64,000 nucleotides of DNA. Source: Melanopsichium pennsylvanicum (lineage: Eukaryota; Basidiomycota; Ustilaginomycetes; Ustilaginales). The notes below the pieces were generated by a model that saw only the letters and a list, made by a program, of their open reading frames with translations, made no database searches and was not told where the DNA came from. How positions within the stretch are numbered: the first letter of the stretch is position 1; the number at the start of each line of letters is the position of its first letter. A program made the position numbers and the translations under genes. The stretch is taken from assembly GCA_900208305.1 (NCBI GenBank), contig OAPG01000022.1, positions 62,001-126,000 of the forward strand. The letters run 5' to 3'. Shown one piece after another: positions 1-9,108 of this stretch.

Positions 1-434
1 TGTTTCAATGTCTATGTCTATGTCTAAATTGGATTGGGTTAGGGTTGAGAAGATTGATTGGGTTGCTGGATGAGATCGATCGGGAGTAGTATTGCTGATG
101 AGTGCAAAAAAAAAAGGAATGCTTCAGGTTGGGGAGAGGTAGAGATGCTGATGCTACATGACTATGTGGTATGATATGTGGAATGGCGAATTCGGGCGCT
201 CAAAATTATGTTGGTGCCTCTTTGAAAACTTGATGAATTCCGGAATCGCTATCATCCTTATGTGATGCAAAAGTGTCAATTCCTTCCACCAGCCAGCACG
301 AGTACAGACCCAAGAACTAAAAGCGTCGTATCCATATTACAGCTTCCCCACTACACTAATGTAAACCTTGACAAATGTGCGATGGGGAGTTTTCTTTTTG
401 AGCGTGGCCAAAGTATACCGATCTTCAAATTTTT
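1..434. other. Left edge, no gene seen
   Basis: Non-coding in appearance. It holds the 3' flank of the minus-strand VFA1 gene. The 89-residue plus-strand frame at 262-531 has no recognisable motif and partly lies opposite the VFA1 end, so it is not called. Confidence 0.5.
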
Positions 435-1130
435 TCAAGGTAATGCGTTTCTTGGAGCAAGGGGCATGTTTAACTCCTTCTCCTTCTTCTTGACCATCTT
501 GTTGTTCCATTCCCTTACCCTAGCCGCGTAGAATTCTCTATGCAACGCATACTTTGCGTGAAGTGGATGCTGTTTAGCGAAAACTTCTGTTGCTGTTGCT
601 ATTGAACCTGTGACTGTGGATGCTGTGTGTGCTGGTTCGGTTGGAATCGACCCAATCGCACTCGATGCCAACCCTGAGACAGTGGAGGTTACAGTGGAAA
701 ACACGCTACCAGCAACTGACATTGCTGAGAATGGCTTGCTATCTTGGGCATGCTTGTCCTTGTCCTTGTCCTTTACAGCTGCTTCCTTCGCTTTGAGCTT
801 GGCTTCGTACTCTGCCTTGATGTTTGCTATTTCTTCCTGGGACACTTTGTCAGCCAATCTGTCGCCACTAGTGGAGCCTATGGAAGGAGATGATAAAGAC
901 GAGGTAGATGAGGAGGAGGAGGAGAAGGAGCGATCAGCTGAAGGATCGGAGAGCTTTGTTGCAAAATGTCGATCGGCTAGGTGCGCATGGCAAGTATAGA
1001 GAAAGTCTAAGGTGGGGATAGTTTGTGATACAAGCACATGTGGGGATAGCTTGTGACAAACAAAGCAAGGCTTTGGGGTTGCGGCTTGACGGTGAATGTA
1101 GACGTTTGCTGGTTTGACGGTGTTAGCCAT
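435..1130 (-). CDS. VFA1: Vps4-associated protein 1 (Vfa1-like)
   Basis: 231 residues from an ATG at 1130. The N-terminus carries a zinc-ribbon-like Cys/His set (Cys22, Cys25, Cys47, His50) in the arrangement CFVC...YTCHAHL. The middle is Ser-rich and then basic/coiled (about residues 95-125), and the C-terminus is a conserved-looking basic helix ending in KKKEKELNMP. This order (N-terminal CxxC module, charged middle, short C-terminal helix) is that of fungal Vfa1, which binds the AAA-ATPase Vps4 and acts in ESCRT-III disassembly at endosomes. That function is family knowledge, not shown here. It is divergent from RAT1, 665 bases away. No intron is seen. Confidence 0.82.
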   Translation of the reverse strand: MANTVKPANVYIHRQAATPKPCFVCHKLSPHVLVSQTIPTLDFLYTCHAHLADRHFATKLSDPSADRSFSSSSSSTSSLSSPSIGSTSGDRLADKVSQEEIANIKAEYEAKLKAKEAAVKDKDKDKHAQDSKPFSAMSVAGSVFSTVTSTVSGLASSAIGSIPTEPAHTASTVTGSIATATEVFAKQHPLHAKYALHREFYAARVREWNNKMVKKKEKELNMPLAPRNALP

Positions 1131-1795
1131 TGTTATGAGACTAGATTGTCGAGATATAGAATGTCAATGGTCCTATATCTGGTGCGTCGTGCTGAAGAAC
1201 AAGGTGAGGACTACATGTCCAAGGCAGGAGGAGGAGGTGGTTGCAACGTGGGACAAAAGTGACGTGCGGGGAATTCATCCAAATCCAGATAAGACAGCAT
1301 CGGGAGCCCGATAGTTTGATCCATACCGATGCACTGAACCTATGAATGCCGAAGAATTTTGCTAAAAATTCAGCCTAATAGCGTTTGAGGGTCAGCAGCA
1401 GCTCATACTGTATACTTTTAGGGCAAATCAGCAGTGTGTGGCACGGTCAACTTGATCTCCGTAAAATAAAAATTAATTTCTCTGTCCTACGTTACAGTAA
1501 TCTCCATCTCCATCTTCTTTGCCATCGTCATCCCGTCCACCAACATCTCTTCTACACAGCTCTTGACACTCAGCTCAATACGCTGGTATATCAAGCTTCA
1601 GTCATTACGCTACTTTGGTCACCACTGAATCGCAAAACTTCCTCAACGGATGACAGTGCCATCTCCACTTTGATCGTACCGCATCGTTCTCGTTCTTTCT
1701 TTGGGCATCAAGTGGTAGCTCAGCTTTGTCCCTTCAACCCCCCACTTTCTCGTACCAGTTAGAGGCAGTGCTACGCTTCCAACTCAGTCGTAAAC
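1131..1795. other. Divergent promoter region VFA1/RAT1
   Basis: 665 bases between the two divergent ATGs. It has pyrimidine-rich stretches before the RAT1 start and one TACTGTA motif near 1407. No other element is identified. Confidence 0.5.
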
Positions 1796-4700
1796 ATGGG
1801 TGTCCCTGCCCTCTTCAGATGGCTCTCAAAAAAGTACCCCAAGATTGTCTCCTCAGTATTAGAGGAAGACTCCAAAACCGCACCTGGTACCGATGGCACC
1901 GAAATCACCCTACCACTCGACACCTCGACCCCTAATCCCAACGGTGAGGAGTTTGATTGTTTATATCTGGATATGAATGGTATCGTACATCCATGTACAC
2001 ACCCGGAAGGCAAACCTGCTCCCGAATCGGAAGAAGACATGATGCTCGAAGTGTTTGCATACACAGAACGCGTCGTCGCCATGGTGCGCCCCCGCCGTCT
2101 TCTAATGATGGCCATCGACGGCGTTGCTCCCCGTGCAAAGATGAATCAGCAACGCTCGCGTCGATTCCGCGCTGCCAAAGAAGCTAGAGAGAAGCACCAA
2201 GAAAAGGAAGCAGCGCTCGCAGAATGGAAAGCAAAAGGTCTTCCTGTCACCGATGACGCCCTTGAATCCAAGAAAGCTTGGGATTCGAACGCTATCACCC
2301 CCGGCACCCCTTTCATGGATCTGCTCGCCGCATCATTACGATACTGGGTCGCTCAAAAGATCAATTCCGACCCAGGATGGAAGGACATCCAAGTCATCAT
2401 CTCCGACGCCTCTGTGCCCGGAGAAGGAGAACACAAGATTATGGAACACATTCGTCGTCAACGTTCCCATCCCGAACACGATCCCAACACAAAACATGTC
2501 ATTTATGGTCTCGATGCAGATTTGATCATGCTTTCCCTCGCTACTCACGAGCCTTACTTCAAGGTCCTTCGTGAAGACGTGTTTGCCTCTGACAACAAAC
2601 CCAAGACCTGCAACCTTTGCGGGCAGCCTGGCCACTTTGCCGCATCCTGCACCGGCAAGGCCAAAGCCAAGAGCGGGCAGCACGACGAAATCGCATCAAC
2701 CCCGCCCGAAAAGAAACCGTTCATCTTCCTCGACGTGGCTACCCTTCGCGAATATCTCGAGGTCGAACTCAACATCCCACAACTTCCCTTTGCATTCGAC
2801 CTCGAACGAGCCATTGATGATTGGGTCTTCCTCATCTTCTTTGTCGGAAACGATTTCCTGCCCCATCTTCCTTCCTTGGAAATTCGTGACGGCGCCATCG
2901 ACACACTCCTCAAGATTTGGAAGAAGGAGCTCCCCTCGATGGGCGGTTACCTCACCAACCATGGAAAAGTCGAACTCGCTCGAGCCCAGTTGATCCTCAA
3001 CGGACTTGCGTCCGAGGAGGACGAGATCTTCCGAAGACGCAAAGAGGACGAGGATCGACGCGAGAACAACAAGAAGCGCCGCGAAGAAATGCAGAAACGA
3101 CGCGAGGCAGAGCTGGATGAAGGCAACTTTGGTAACGGATCCATGGTGCAGGTCATAACCAAGAAGAGGTCAGCACATGAAACTGAAAAGCCAGACTTCA
3201 ACGGTGTCACAGCGCAGGAGGCCAAGGAGGCGGCGAATAAGGGCAACAAGAGCTATGATCCGAGGAAGAAAGCGGTGATTCTGGGCGGTGATAATAACCA
3301 GGTGGTGAAGGACAGAAATGCTGCCAGGCAAGCTAACATGGATGCTGCTGAGGCGTTGAAGGCCGAGCTCATGGGTGGAGCAGCCAAGAAGGAGGAGAAT
3401 GGAGACGAAGAGCCGCCAGTCAAGAAGGTCAAGACCGAGTCTGGTGCCGAGCCCGTTGCGAAGCAGCAGGCCAACAACGAGGAAGCCGCCAAGACTGAAG
3501 AGGCTGATGCCAAGGTCGAAGAACTCGTAGTCAACACCGAAGGCGACGATGAAGCCGAAGCTGAAGTCGAAGTCGCTGAGGAAGATGACGAAGACGCCGA
3601 GGAAGACCAAGATATACAAAACGTAGACCCCATCGTCACCAAGAAACGCACGGTCAACCCGGACGGAACCGTCGACTACGAAGACACGGTGAAAATGTGG
3701 GAACCCGGCTACCGCGAGCGATATTACAGAGAAAAGTTTGGCGTTGACCTTTCCGACACTGCCTTCCGCCGTCAAGTTGTAAAATCGTACATCGAGGGTT
3801 TGTGCTGGGTGCTTGCGTACTACTATCAAGGCGTACCTTCATGGCAGTGGTACTATCCATTCCACTTTTCTCCTTTCGCTGCCGACTTTGAGGATCTCGC
3901 ATCCCTCGATATCAAGTTCGAACTCGGTGCGCCATTTAAACCCTTTGAACAACTCATGGGTGTACTTCCAGCGGATAGTCGGGCGAGTATCCCACAAGCG
4001 TTCCATCCTTTGATGACCGAGGACAACAGTGAGATCATCGATTTTTACCCGAGCGAATTCGAGATCGACATGAACGGCAAGAAGATGGCGTGGCAAGGAG
4101 TGGCGTTATTGCCGTTCATAGACGAAAAGAGATTGTTAGATGCACTCAAGGACAAGTATCCTCTCCTCAGCGAGGATGAGGTGAGGAGGAATGGGTTTGG
4201 TCACAACACACTGTTTGTAGGTGCGGAAAGCAGGCTTTACGAATTCCTTTGCGAAGAGATCTATGCAAAGAAGCAAATCGAAGACAACAAAGTCAAATCT
4301 GTCCCCATGGATCCAGCCCTGAGCGGTGGTATCACGGGTTCCGTCAAGCCCGACCCGGTCTGCGTACCCGGCTCAACGTTCAATTCTCCCTTGACGAGTC
4401 AGGATTTGGATGACATTCACAACGATCGATCCATCTCGGTCCTGTACGATTTCCCCGAGCAAAAAACTCCACATAGAAGTGTACTGTTGAAGGGACTCAA
4501 GCCACCCAAACGAACGCTGACGGCGGCCGAGATCGATTGGGTCAAGCGAGGCAGTCCTGACAGAGGTCGTGGAAGGGGAAGGGGTGGATACGGTGGTGGT
4601 GGAGGCGGTCGTGGAGATTTCAATAATCGGAACAACAACAATCAAAATGGAGGTAGCAATCACCATGGTCAGAACGGGGTTAAGTATCGTAGCAACAACG

Positions 4701-5476
4701 GTGGTGGCGGTGGTGGCGGTGGTGGCTATGGTTCTCAGAATGGCGGTGGTTATGGTGGTCAGGCTGGATACCAAGCTGATCCGTACGCATACAGCTCTGG
4801 TGGGTACGTTGATGGAGGTGGGTACGGTGGTTATGGCGGTGGATACGGCGGGCAAGCTCCAGCTGCAGCAGCGTATGGCGGTTATGGCGGTGGTGGTGGA
4901 GGGTATGGAGGGTATGGTGCGGCACCACCAGCTGCTGCTGCATATGGCGGAAGTGGTGGTGGGTATGACCCGTACTTAGGCTATGGCTATAGCGGTGGTG
5001 GAGGCTACGGTGGATATGGAGCTGCCTATCCACCCCAGGGAGGTGCTCCTACGGGTCCTAGGGATGACAGATACGCGGCTTACACCAATCCCGGGTCGAA
5101 CGGCGTGGGTGGTAAACGGGGTGGTCGTCATGGCAACCCTCCTCCTGCCTCTAGTCACAACAATGCGGCATATGCTGGTCTACCCAGCTTGGGCGGCCCA
5201 CCAGCAGTAACAGCAGCTCCGTATGGAGGTTATGGTGGAGCAGCACCAGCCGGTGGCGCCTCTTACGGCGGTTATGGAGCTGGAGGAGGAGTTACGGCTT
5301 ATGGGGGCTATGGTGGTGGTGGTGGACAACCCTATGGCGGTGCCGCTCCTAGAGGCGGTGGTGGTGGTGGTAGGGGTGGTGGACGAGGAACTGGACGCGG
5401 CGGTAGAGGAGGTAGGGGTGGTGGAGGTAATCAGAGCTATGGTGGTCAAGGTGGAGCTTATGGATCATTTTACTAG
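1796..5476 (+). CDS. RAT1: Nuclear 5'-3' exoribonuclease Rat1/Xrn2
   Basis: 1226 residues, intronless. It starts [18 protein letters not shown], the invariant XRN N-terminus, which fixes the ATG. Conserved XRN1 nuclease blocks follow, including [11 protein letters not shown] near residue 57 and [11 protein letters not shown] near 204. A CCHC zinc knuckle (Cys272, Cys275, His280, Cys285) separates Rat1/Xrn2 from cytoplasmic Xrn1. Residues about 400-640 are a Lys/Glu-rich disordered linker, followed by the second conserved block (about 650-850). From about residue 922 to the end the protein is an RGG/GGYGG-rich tail of roughly 300 residues, longer than I expect for the yeast enzyme. Family role: degrades 5'-monophosphate RNA in the nucleus, processes rRNA and snoRNA, and terminates Pol II by the torpedo mechanism. 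Confidence 0.96.
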   Translation: MGVPALFRWLSKKYPKIVSSVLEEDSKTAPGTDGTEITLPLDTSTPNPNGEEFDCLYLDMNGIVHPCTHPEGKPAPESEEDMMLEVFAYTERVVAMVRPRRLLMMAIDGVAPRAKMNQQRSRRFRAAKEAREKHQEKEAALAEWKAKGLPVTDDALESKKAWDSNAITPGTPFMDLLAASLRYWVAQKINSDPGWKDIQVIISDASVPGEGEHKIMEHIRRQRSHPEHDPNTKHVIYGLDADLIMLSLATHEPYFKVLREDVFASDNKPKTCNLCGQPGHFAASCTGKAKAKSGQHDEIASTPPEKKPFIFLDVATLREYLEVELNIPQLPFAFDLERAIDDWVFLIFFVGNDFLPHLPSLEIRDGAIDTLLKIWKKELPSMGGYLTNHGKVELARAQLILNGLASEEDEIFRRRKEDEDRRENNKKRREEMQKRREAELDEGNFGNGSMVQVITKKRSAHETEKPDFNGVTAQEAKEAANKGNKSYDPRKKAVILGGDNNQVVKDRNAARQANMDAAEALKAELMGGAAKKEENGDEEPPVKKVKTESGAEPVAKQQANNEEAAKTEEADAKVEELVVNTEGDDEAEAEVEVAEEDDEDAEEDQDIQNVDPIVTKKRTVNPDGTVDYEDTVKMWEPGYRERYYREKFGVDLSDTAFRRQVVKSYIEGLCWVLAYYYQGVPSWQWYYPFHFSPFAADFEDLASLDIKFELGAPFKPFEQLMGVLPADSRASIPQAFHPLMTEDNSEIIDFYPSEFEIDMNGKKMAWQGVALLPFIDEKRLLDALKDKYPLLSEDEVRRNGFGHNTLFVGAESRLYEFLCEEIYAKKQIEDNKVKSVPMDPALSGGITGSVKPDPVCVPGSTFNSPLTSQDLDDIHNDRSISVLYDFPEQKTPHRSVLLKGLKPPKRTLTAAEIDWVKRGSPDRGRGRGRGGYGGGGGGRGDFNNRNNNNQNGGSNHHGQNGVKYRSNNGGGGGGGGGYGSQNGGGYGGQAGYQADPYAYSSGGYVDGGGYGGYGGGYGGQAPAAAAYGGYGGGGGGYGGYGAAPPAAAAYGGSGGGYDPYLGYGYSGGGGYGGYGAAYPPQGGAPTGPRDDRYAAYTNPGSNGVGGKRGGRHGNPPPASSHNNAAYAGLPSLGGPPAVTAAPYGGYGGAAPAGGASYGGYGAGGGVTAYGGYGGGGGQPYGGAAPRGGGGGGRGGGRGTGRGGRGGRGGGGNQSYGGQGGAYGSFY

Positions 5477-5817
5477 AACCGTCACAGCCTTTGCATTGTA
5501 CAATACCTTCCCCTTTACTTTTTTCATTTTTATTTTTTTTTTTGTAATTGTAACCCCGCTATTGTTGACCTCAGCTTCAAAGGTGCACTTTCTCTTACGT
5601 ACACACACACACACACACTCAATGTATGCTATTTTTCTTGCAACATGTGGAACGATGTACAGTACAGTGGGTGTGTGAATGAAAGGGGCATGAATTGTTG
5701 ACTTGTCAAAGTTGTTAGGAGTAAGTGTTTGTATATTTACAGCAGAAGACTGGAGCTTGTTGTTTGTTGCTCAATCTGTGTGGTCATGAAAGGAGAGAAA
5801 TTTTGAGTTGTTCTGTA
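5477..5817. other. Convergent 3' region RAT1 / orphan gene
   Basis: 341 bases after the RAT1 stop. T-rich run just after the stop, a short CA repeat near 5602-5618, and a GTACAGTACAG motif near 5656. Probably carries both 3' ends; no gene is seen. Confidence 0.45.
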
Positions 5818-7378
5818 TCAGTTTCGTTTAGAGGAATCGTATCGATATTTTTGGAAGTTTTGTAGACAAGGGGAATTTGGCGTGACGTTGATGGGTTCGA
5901 TGAATGCCGGGGGAGGTTTTCTTCGAATTGTGTATTTGTGCGGAAGACGTTTTATTTCTCCCATCTTGCTTTTTTTTATCTCAGTTTCGGGGGGCGAGAT
6001 TGTTATACTTGGTACAAGGTCGGCAAATTGTGGTGAATTTTGTTGGGATGCAAGAGTTTGACTTCTCCTCCGTCTACGACCACTATGATCATCATCGACG
6101 TGGTAGAGCAAGTTGAAATTGTTTGCCGATCGTGTCCAAGGGAAACTCTGTGCTGATTGATGATGATATAGCGATGAAACATAAGCAACTTGATCCTCTT
6201 CATCCTCTTCGTTATCACTATCATCATAATCGGAAAAATGTGAAGCGAGAGGAGACCCAACCTCATGCTCCCCTGAACCATTTCGTATGACCCAATGAGC
6301 ATCACGAGACCGGGTGGTGAACGTGGCCAAATTCAAATTGGTCAAATTCGTCAAATGACTATTTTCATCATCATCATGATCTTGATATTTGACCAAAATC
6401 GTAGAGGGTTTGTGGGATAAAGTTGGTGGAAAAATAGGTGCAACTTCCTGTCAAGCCAAAAACTGATGCTCGTCCAAATCCCAATTCCAACTCCATTCAA
6501 ATGTTCTTGCGCGGATCCACATTTTCTCGCTTTCACTGTTGTCCTTGTTATTGCTTTCATTCGATTCCCGTTGCTGATGTTTACGACCTGACTTGAAAGT
6601 GGAAGATCGACTGAAAGCTTTGTTCGTTGAGCGAAGCTGATCTGTGCTGGACAAAGAAGAATGGGATGCGCCACTATGCGTGGGGCTAACGCTAGTAGTA
6701 GTAGTCGTGATGGTGGAATTGAGACCCCAAGAGCGAGGTGAGAATGAAAGAGCTTCGTAGATGGAACAACAGTTGGTGGTGCTAGTGAAGGAGGAATCCG
6801 ACGCAGAAGCCGGGTCACAAATCGAATGAAACTGTTCGACATGAACTTTGATCCCTTGATTTACTTGAGATGATGACGTTGAGGTAGCGGTTGCAGAGTG
6901 GTTATACAAAGCCTTGGATGAGTGTGGGGAGAATATCCTTTTTAAACGGAGAGAGGTGGAGCGCATGACTCCTCCTGCTTTTGTCTTGACTTCATCGACC
7001 ATCGCAGAGACTCCAAAAAGGTCTCTTGGAGATGTCCACGCGCGTAGCAAACGTGCTGATCGTACTGAGATTGATGTCAGCGATACAATGGTGATTCGTA
7101 GCGAATTGTGTCTAAAGCCTGTTTAACCCTGTACCCGATACAATCTCGCTAGGGACAGTGTTGAATGGGGTAGATGATATACAGTAGGGGTTGTTGAGGA
7201 TCGAAAGCGAAAAGTTGGAAATGCTGGCTGACTGGATCAAATTGGAAGGCGTTGACATATTGTGCTTGGTCTGACGTTCTAAAGACTGCATGGCTGCAGG
7301 TGTATGCTGGAAGAGATTCGTGATGGATGCACGCCTCACATTTCGGTCTGATTTCAAAGTTGAGCTTGTTATATACAT
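5818..7378 (-). CDS. Unrecognised protein, one intron, in-frame UGA
   Basis: Not recognised. Exon 1 is 7135-7378 (ATG at 7378). A 70-base intron (7065-7134) has a GTACAG donor, an internal CTGAC and a CAG acceptor; splicing joins two frames exactly (Val codon across the junction). Exon 2 runs to a UGA at 6451-6453, giving 285 residues. The same frame then stays open for 210 more codons to a stop at 5818, which would give about 496 residues on read-through. The protein is Ser/Thr/Asn-rich, with an acidic stretch (DYDDSDNEEDEED) and an Arg run (GRRRRRS) after the UGA. No domain is seen. An alternative 105-base intron with a weak GTTTTT donor could remove the UGA. Existence of the gene is likely; its 3' half is uncertain. 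Confidence 0.5.
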
Positions 7379-7555
7379 GCTTCCCGCGCTCGAAAAGCAC
7401 TTTACACGCTGGTCTGACTCAAAGCCAGCTGTCCCTGTCTATATCAAGCACATAGAAAGAACGGCACGAGGCCAAGGTTGTTTTAAAGGAGAGTCAGTTT
7501 CGCTCGGTGGTGAGAAAGCGTGAGAAACGGGAGAGATAATACGGAAAAACGCTTA

Positions 7556-7557
7556 CC
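7556..7557 (-). other. Possible 5'-leader splice donor
   Basis: A strong CAAG|GTAAGC donor lies on the minus strand about 180 bases upstream of the ATG at 7378. The exon frame before it has no ATG, so it would be a 5'-untranslated exon of the orphan gene. The acceptor is not determined. Confidence 0.3.
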
Positions 7558-8183
7558 TTGGTAGAATGCTTGCTTGGCTTAGACACTTCTGATTCGTAGA
7601 TCAACGTCTTGAGCGAGACAAGACACACAAACAGAATCGTTCTACTGTCCTATCTTGCCTGCAGAGACAGTTGGGCATTCGGCGAGACACATCACATGTC
7701 AAAACAGCTCTGTACTGTAAATCTACTGTCTAGAATGGGTTGCACACAAAGGAAACTTGGGAAAAATGCGGCTTTCTTCCCGCTGCATCGGACTACGACC
7801 ACACGCGGGAAAAGAAAAAAAAAACCACGGCTGGCTCGCTGTCGGGGAGCTGTCAACCAACGCGGGCGCGCGCCATCGGGGGAGGACGCCTCGCGCAACT
7901 TTATGCAGGGTCCTAGCATTGCGAAACAAACGGGAAGGCGACTGATAAGTGCCCGGAAAAATCACCTAGGCCGGTCCATTTTCCTTGCTTTGTCAGCGTT
8001 ACATTAAATGTGGTTTAGTGTATGTACATCGCCAAACAATACACCGATGAGACGGAGCTGGAATGTAGCAGCGCTGATACAAAAGCTGAGGAAAGTACAG
8101 CACGCACATCGGATTGTGGAGAACGACTTACCTGCACAATACAACACTGACTGTGCTCCACCGCTCACCAAAGTCGGTTCGGA

Positions 8184-8489
8184 CTATCTCACACCACTTG
8201 AAAAAGCGAGGTAATGGGCAAGCATCCGGACCTCAACCATCAATTTACAGCTTTTGAAACATCCCAACCATTTCTTGAAGCATCGACATGTACGCAATTC
8301 TTTCAAAGCAACAAGCTCACGCGGGTTCAAATTCAAACGGCCCTCATATAGCTCGATCTGAGTTAGAAAATTTGCAAACCAGACAAAATCGCCTATGATC
8401 TGTCTCTGATCTTGCGGATCAAGTCGCTGCTGCGTCTTATCGCCCCATGCTTGCTTCGGATAAGGCTGTAACCGGAATGCGTATTGAAA
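8184..8489 (-). pseudogene. Coding-like open frame without start, probable relic
   Basis: A 101-codon minus-strand frame bounded by TGA (8490-8492) and TAG (8184-8186), with no ATG near its 5' end. The translation looks protein-like (for example AWGDKTQQRLDPQDQRQ and LNLNPRELVALKELR) and has mixed hydrophobic and charged periodicity unlike the surrounding simple sequence. Upstream to about 8840 on the same strand, further protein-like fragments are broken by stops. It could be a decayed gene or an internal exon of an unrecognised gene; no family is recognised. Confidence 0.3.
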
Positions 8490-9108
8490 TCACTCATGAC
8501 GATTCAGCCCAGACTTGTCAAAATACCCAATGGGTACGGATTCTATTCACGTCTGTGACCTTGAGAGCCGCATCCTTTGTCCGAAATCACGATCGCAGTT
8601 GATCAATCAGTGCCGAAGACGAGTGCTCAAAAACCGAATTTGAAGACTTGGACAGAAAGAAACGATGCCATGAATAAATTCCTACAAAGTGAAAGGTAGT
8701 GCTGCAACCAAACCCAATCTAGCGTTAATGCCCATCGCCGACGATGGTGCCTCGAGCTAGAACATGACATGGTGATCGTCAACACAGCCTGCCAGGATAC
8801 GCGTTGGTGAACACGACCCAAGAAGAACGAGACGTGAACCATTCCCAGATTGTTTCAATTGTGCGTATAGCCAGTTCGGAAAGCTTAATAGAAAATTCCC
8901 TATTACCTCTCAGTTCCCGAGTAATGGTTCCTCATTTCTATGGTGAGTGACAGCTCGCCAAAAAGCAACCTTACCCGTTTGTCTACCAACTTGACGCAAG
9001 TTCGCACGCTTAGTTGCACACTCTCGAATCACACAATTTTCTTGAAAGACATCTCTTGCCAGATGTGAGGTATAGGTATATTTTGTATTGAATGCTAGCA
9101 AAAAGAAT

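Larger units (their letters stand above)
7379..9108. other. Gene-poor stretch
   Basis: 1.7 kb with no confident gene. It holds the probable leader of the orphan gene below 7.6 kb, a GC-rich patch with CGCGGGCGCGCGCC near 7860, and the coding-like relic at 8184-8489. Frames at 7609-8007 (+) and 8627-8842 (-) lack recognisable features. Confidence 0.45.

Noticed and set aside
7609..8007. 132-codon plus-strand frame
   Set aside because: Overlaps a probable leader region of the minus-strand orphan, with no motif and a biased Arg/Lys composition from a GC-rich patch.
8318..8340. GGTTCAAATTC, B-box-like
   Set aside because: No complementary T-stem and no A-box at the right distance.
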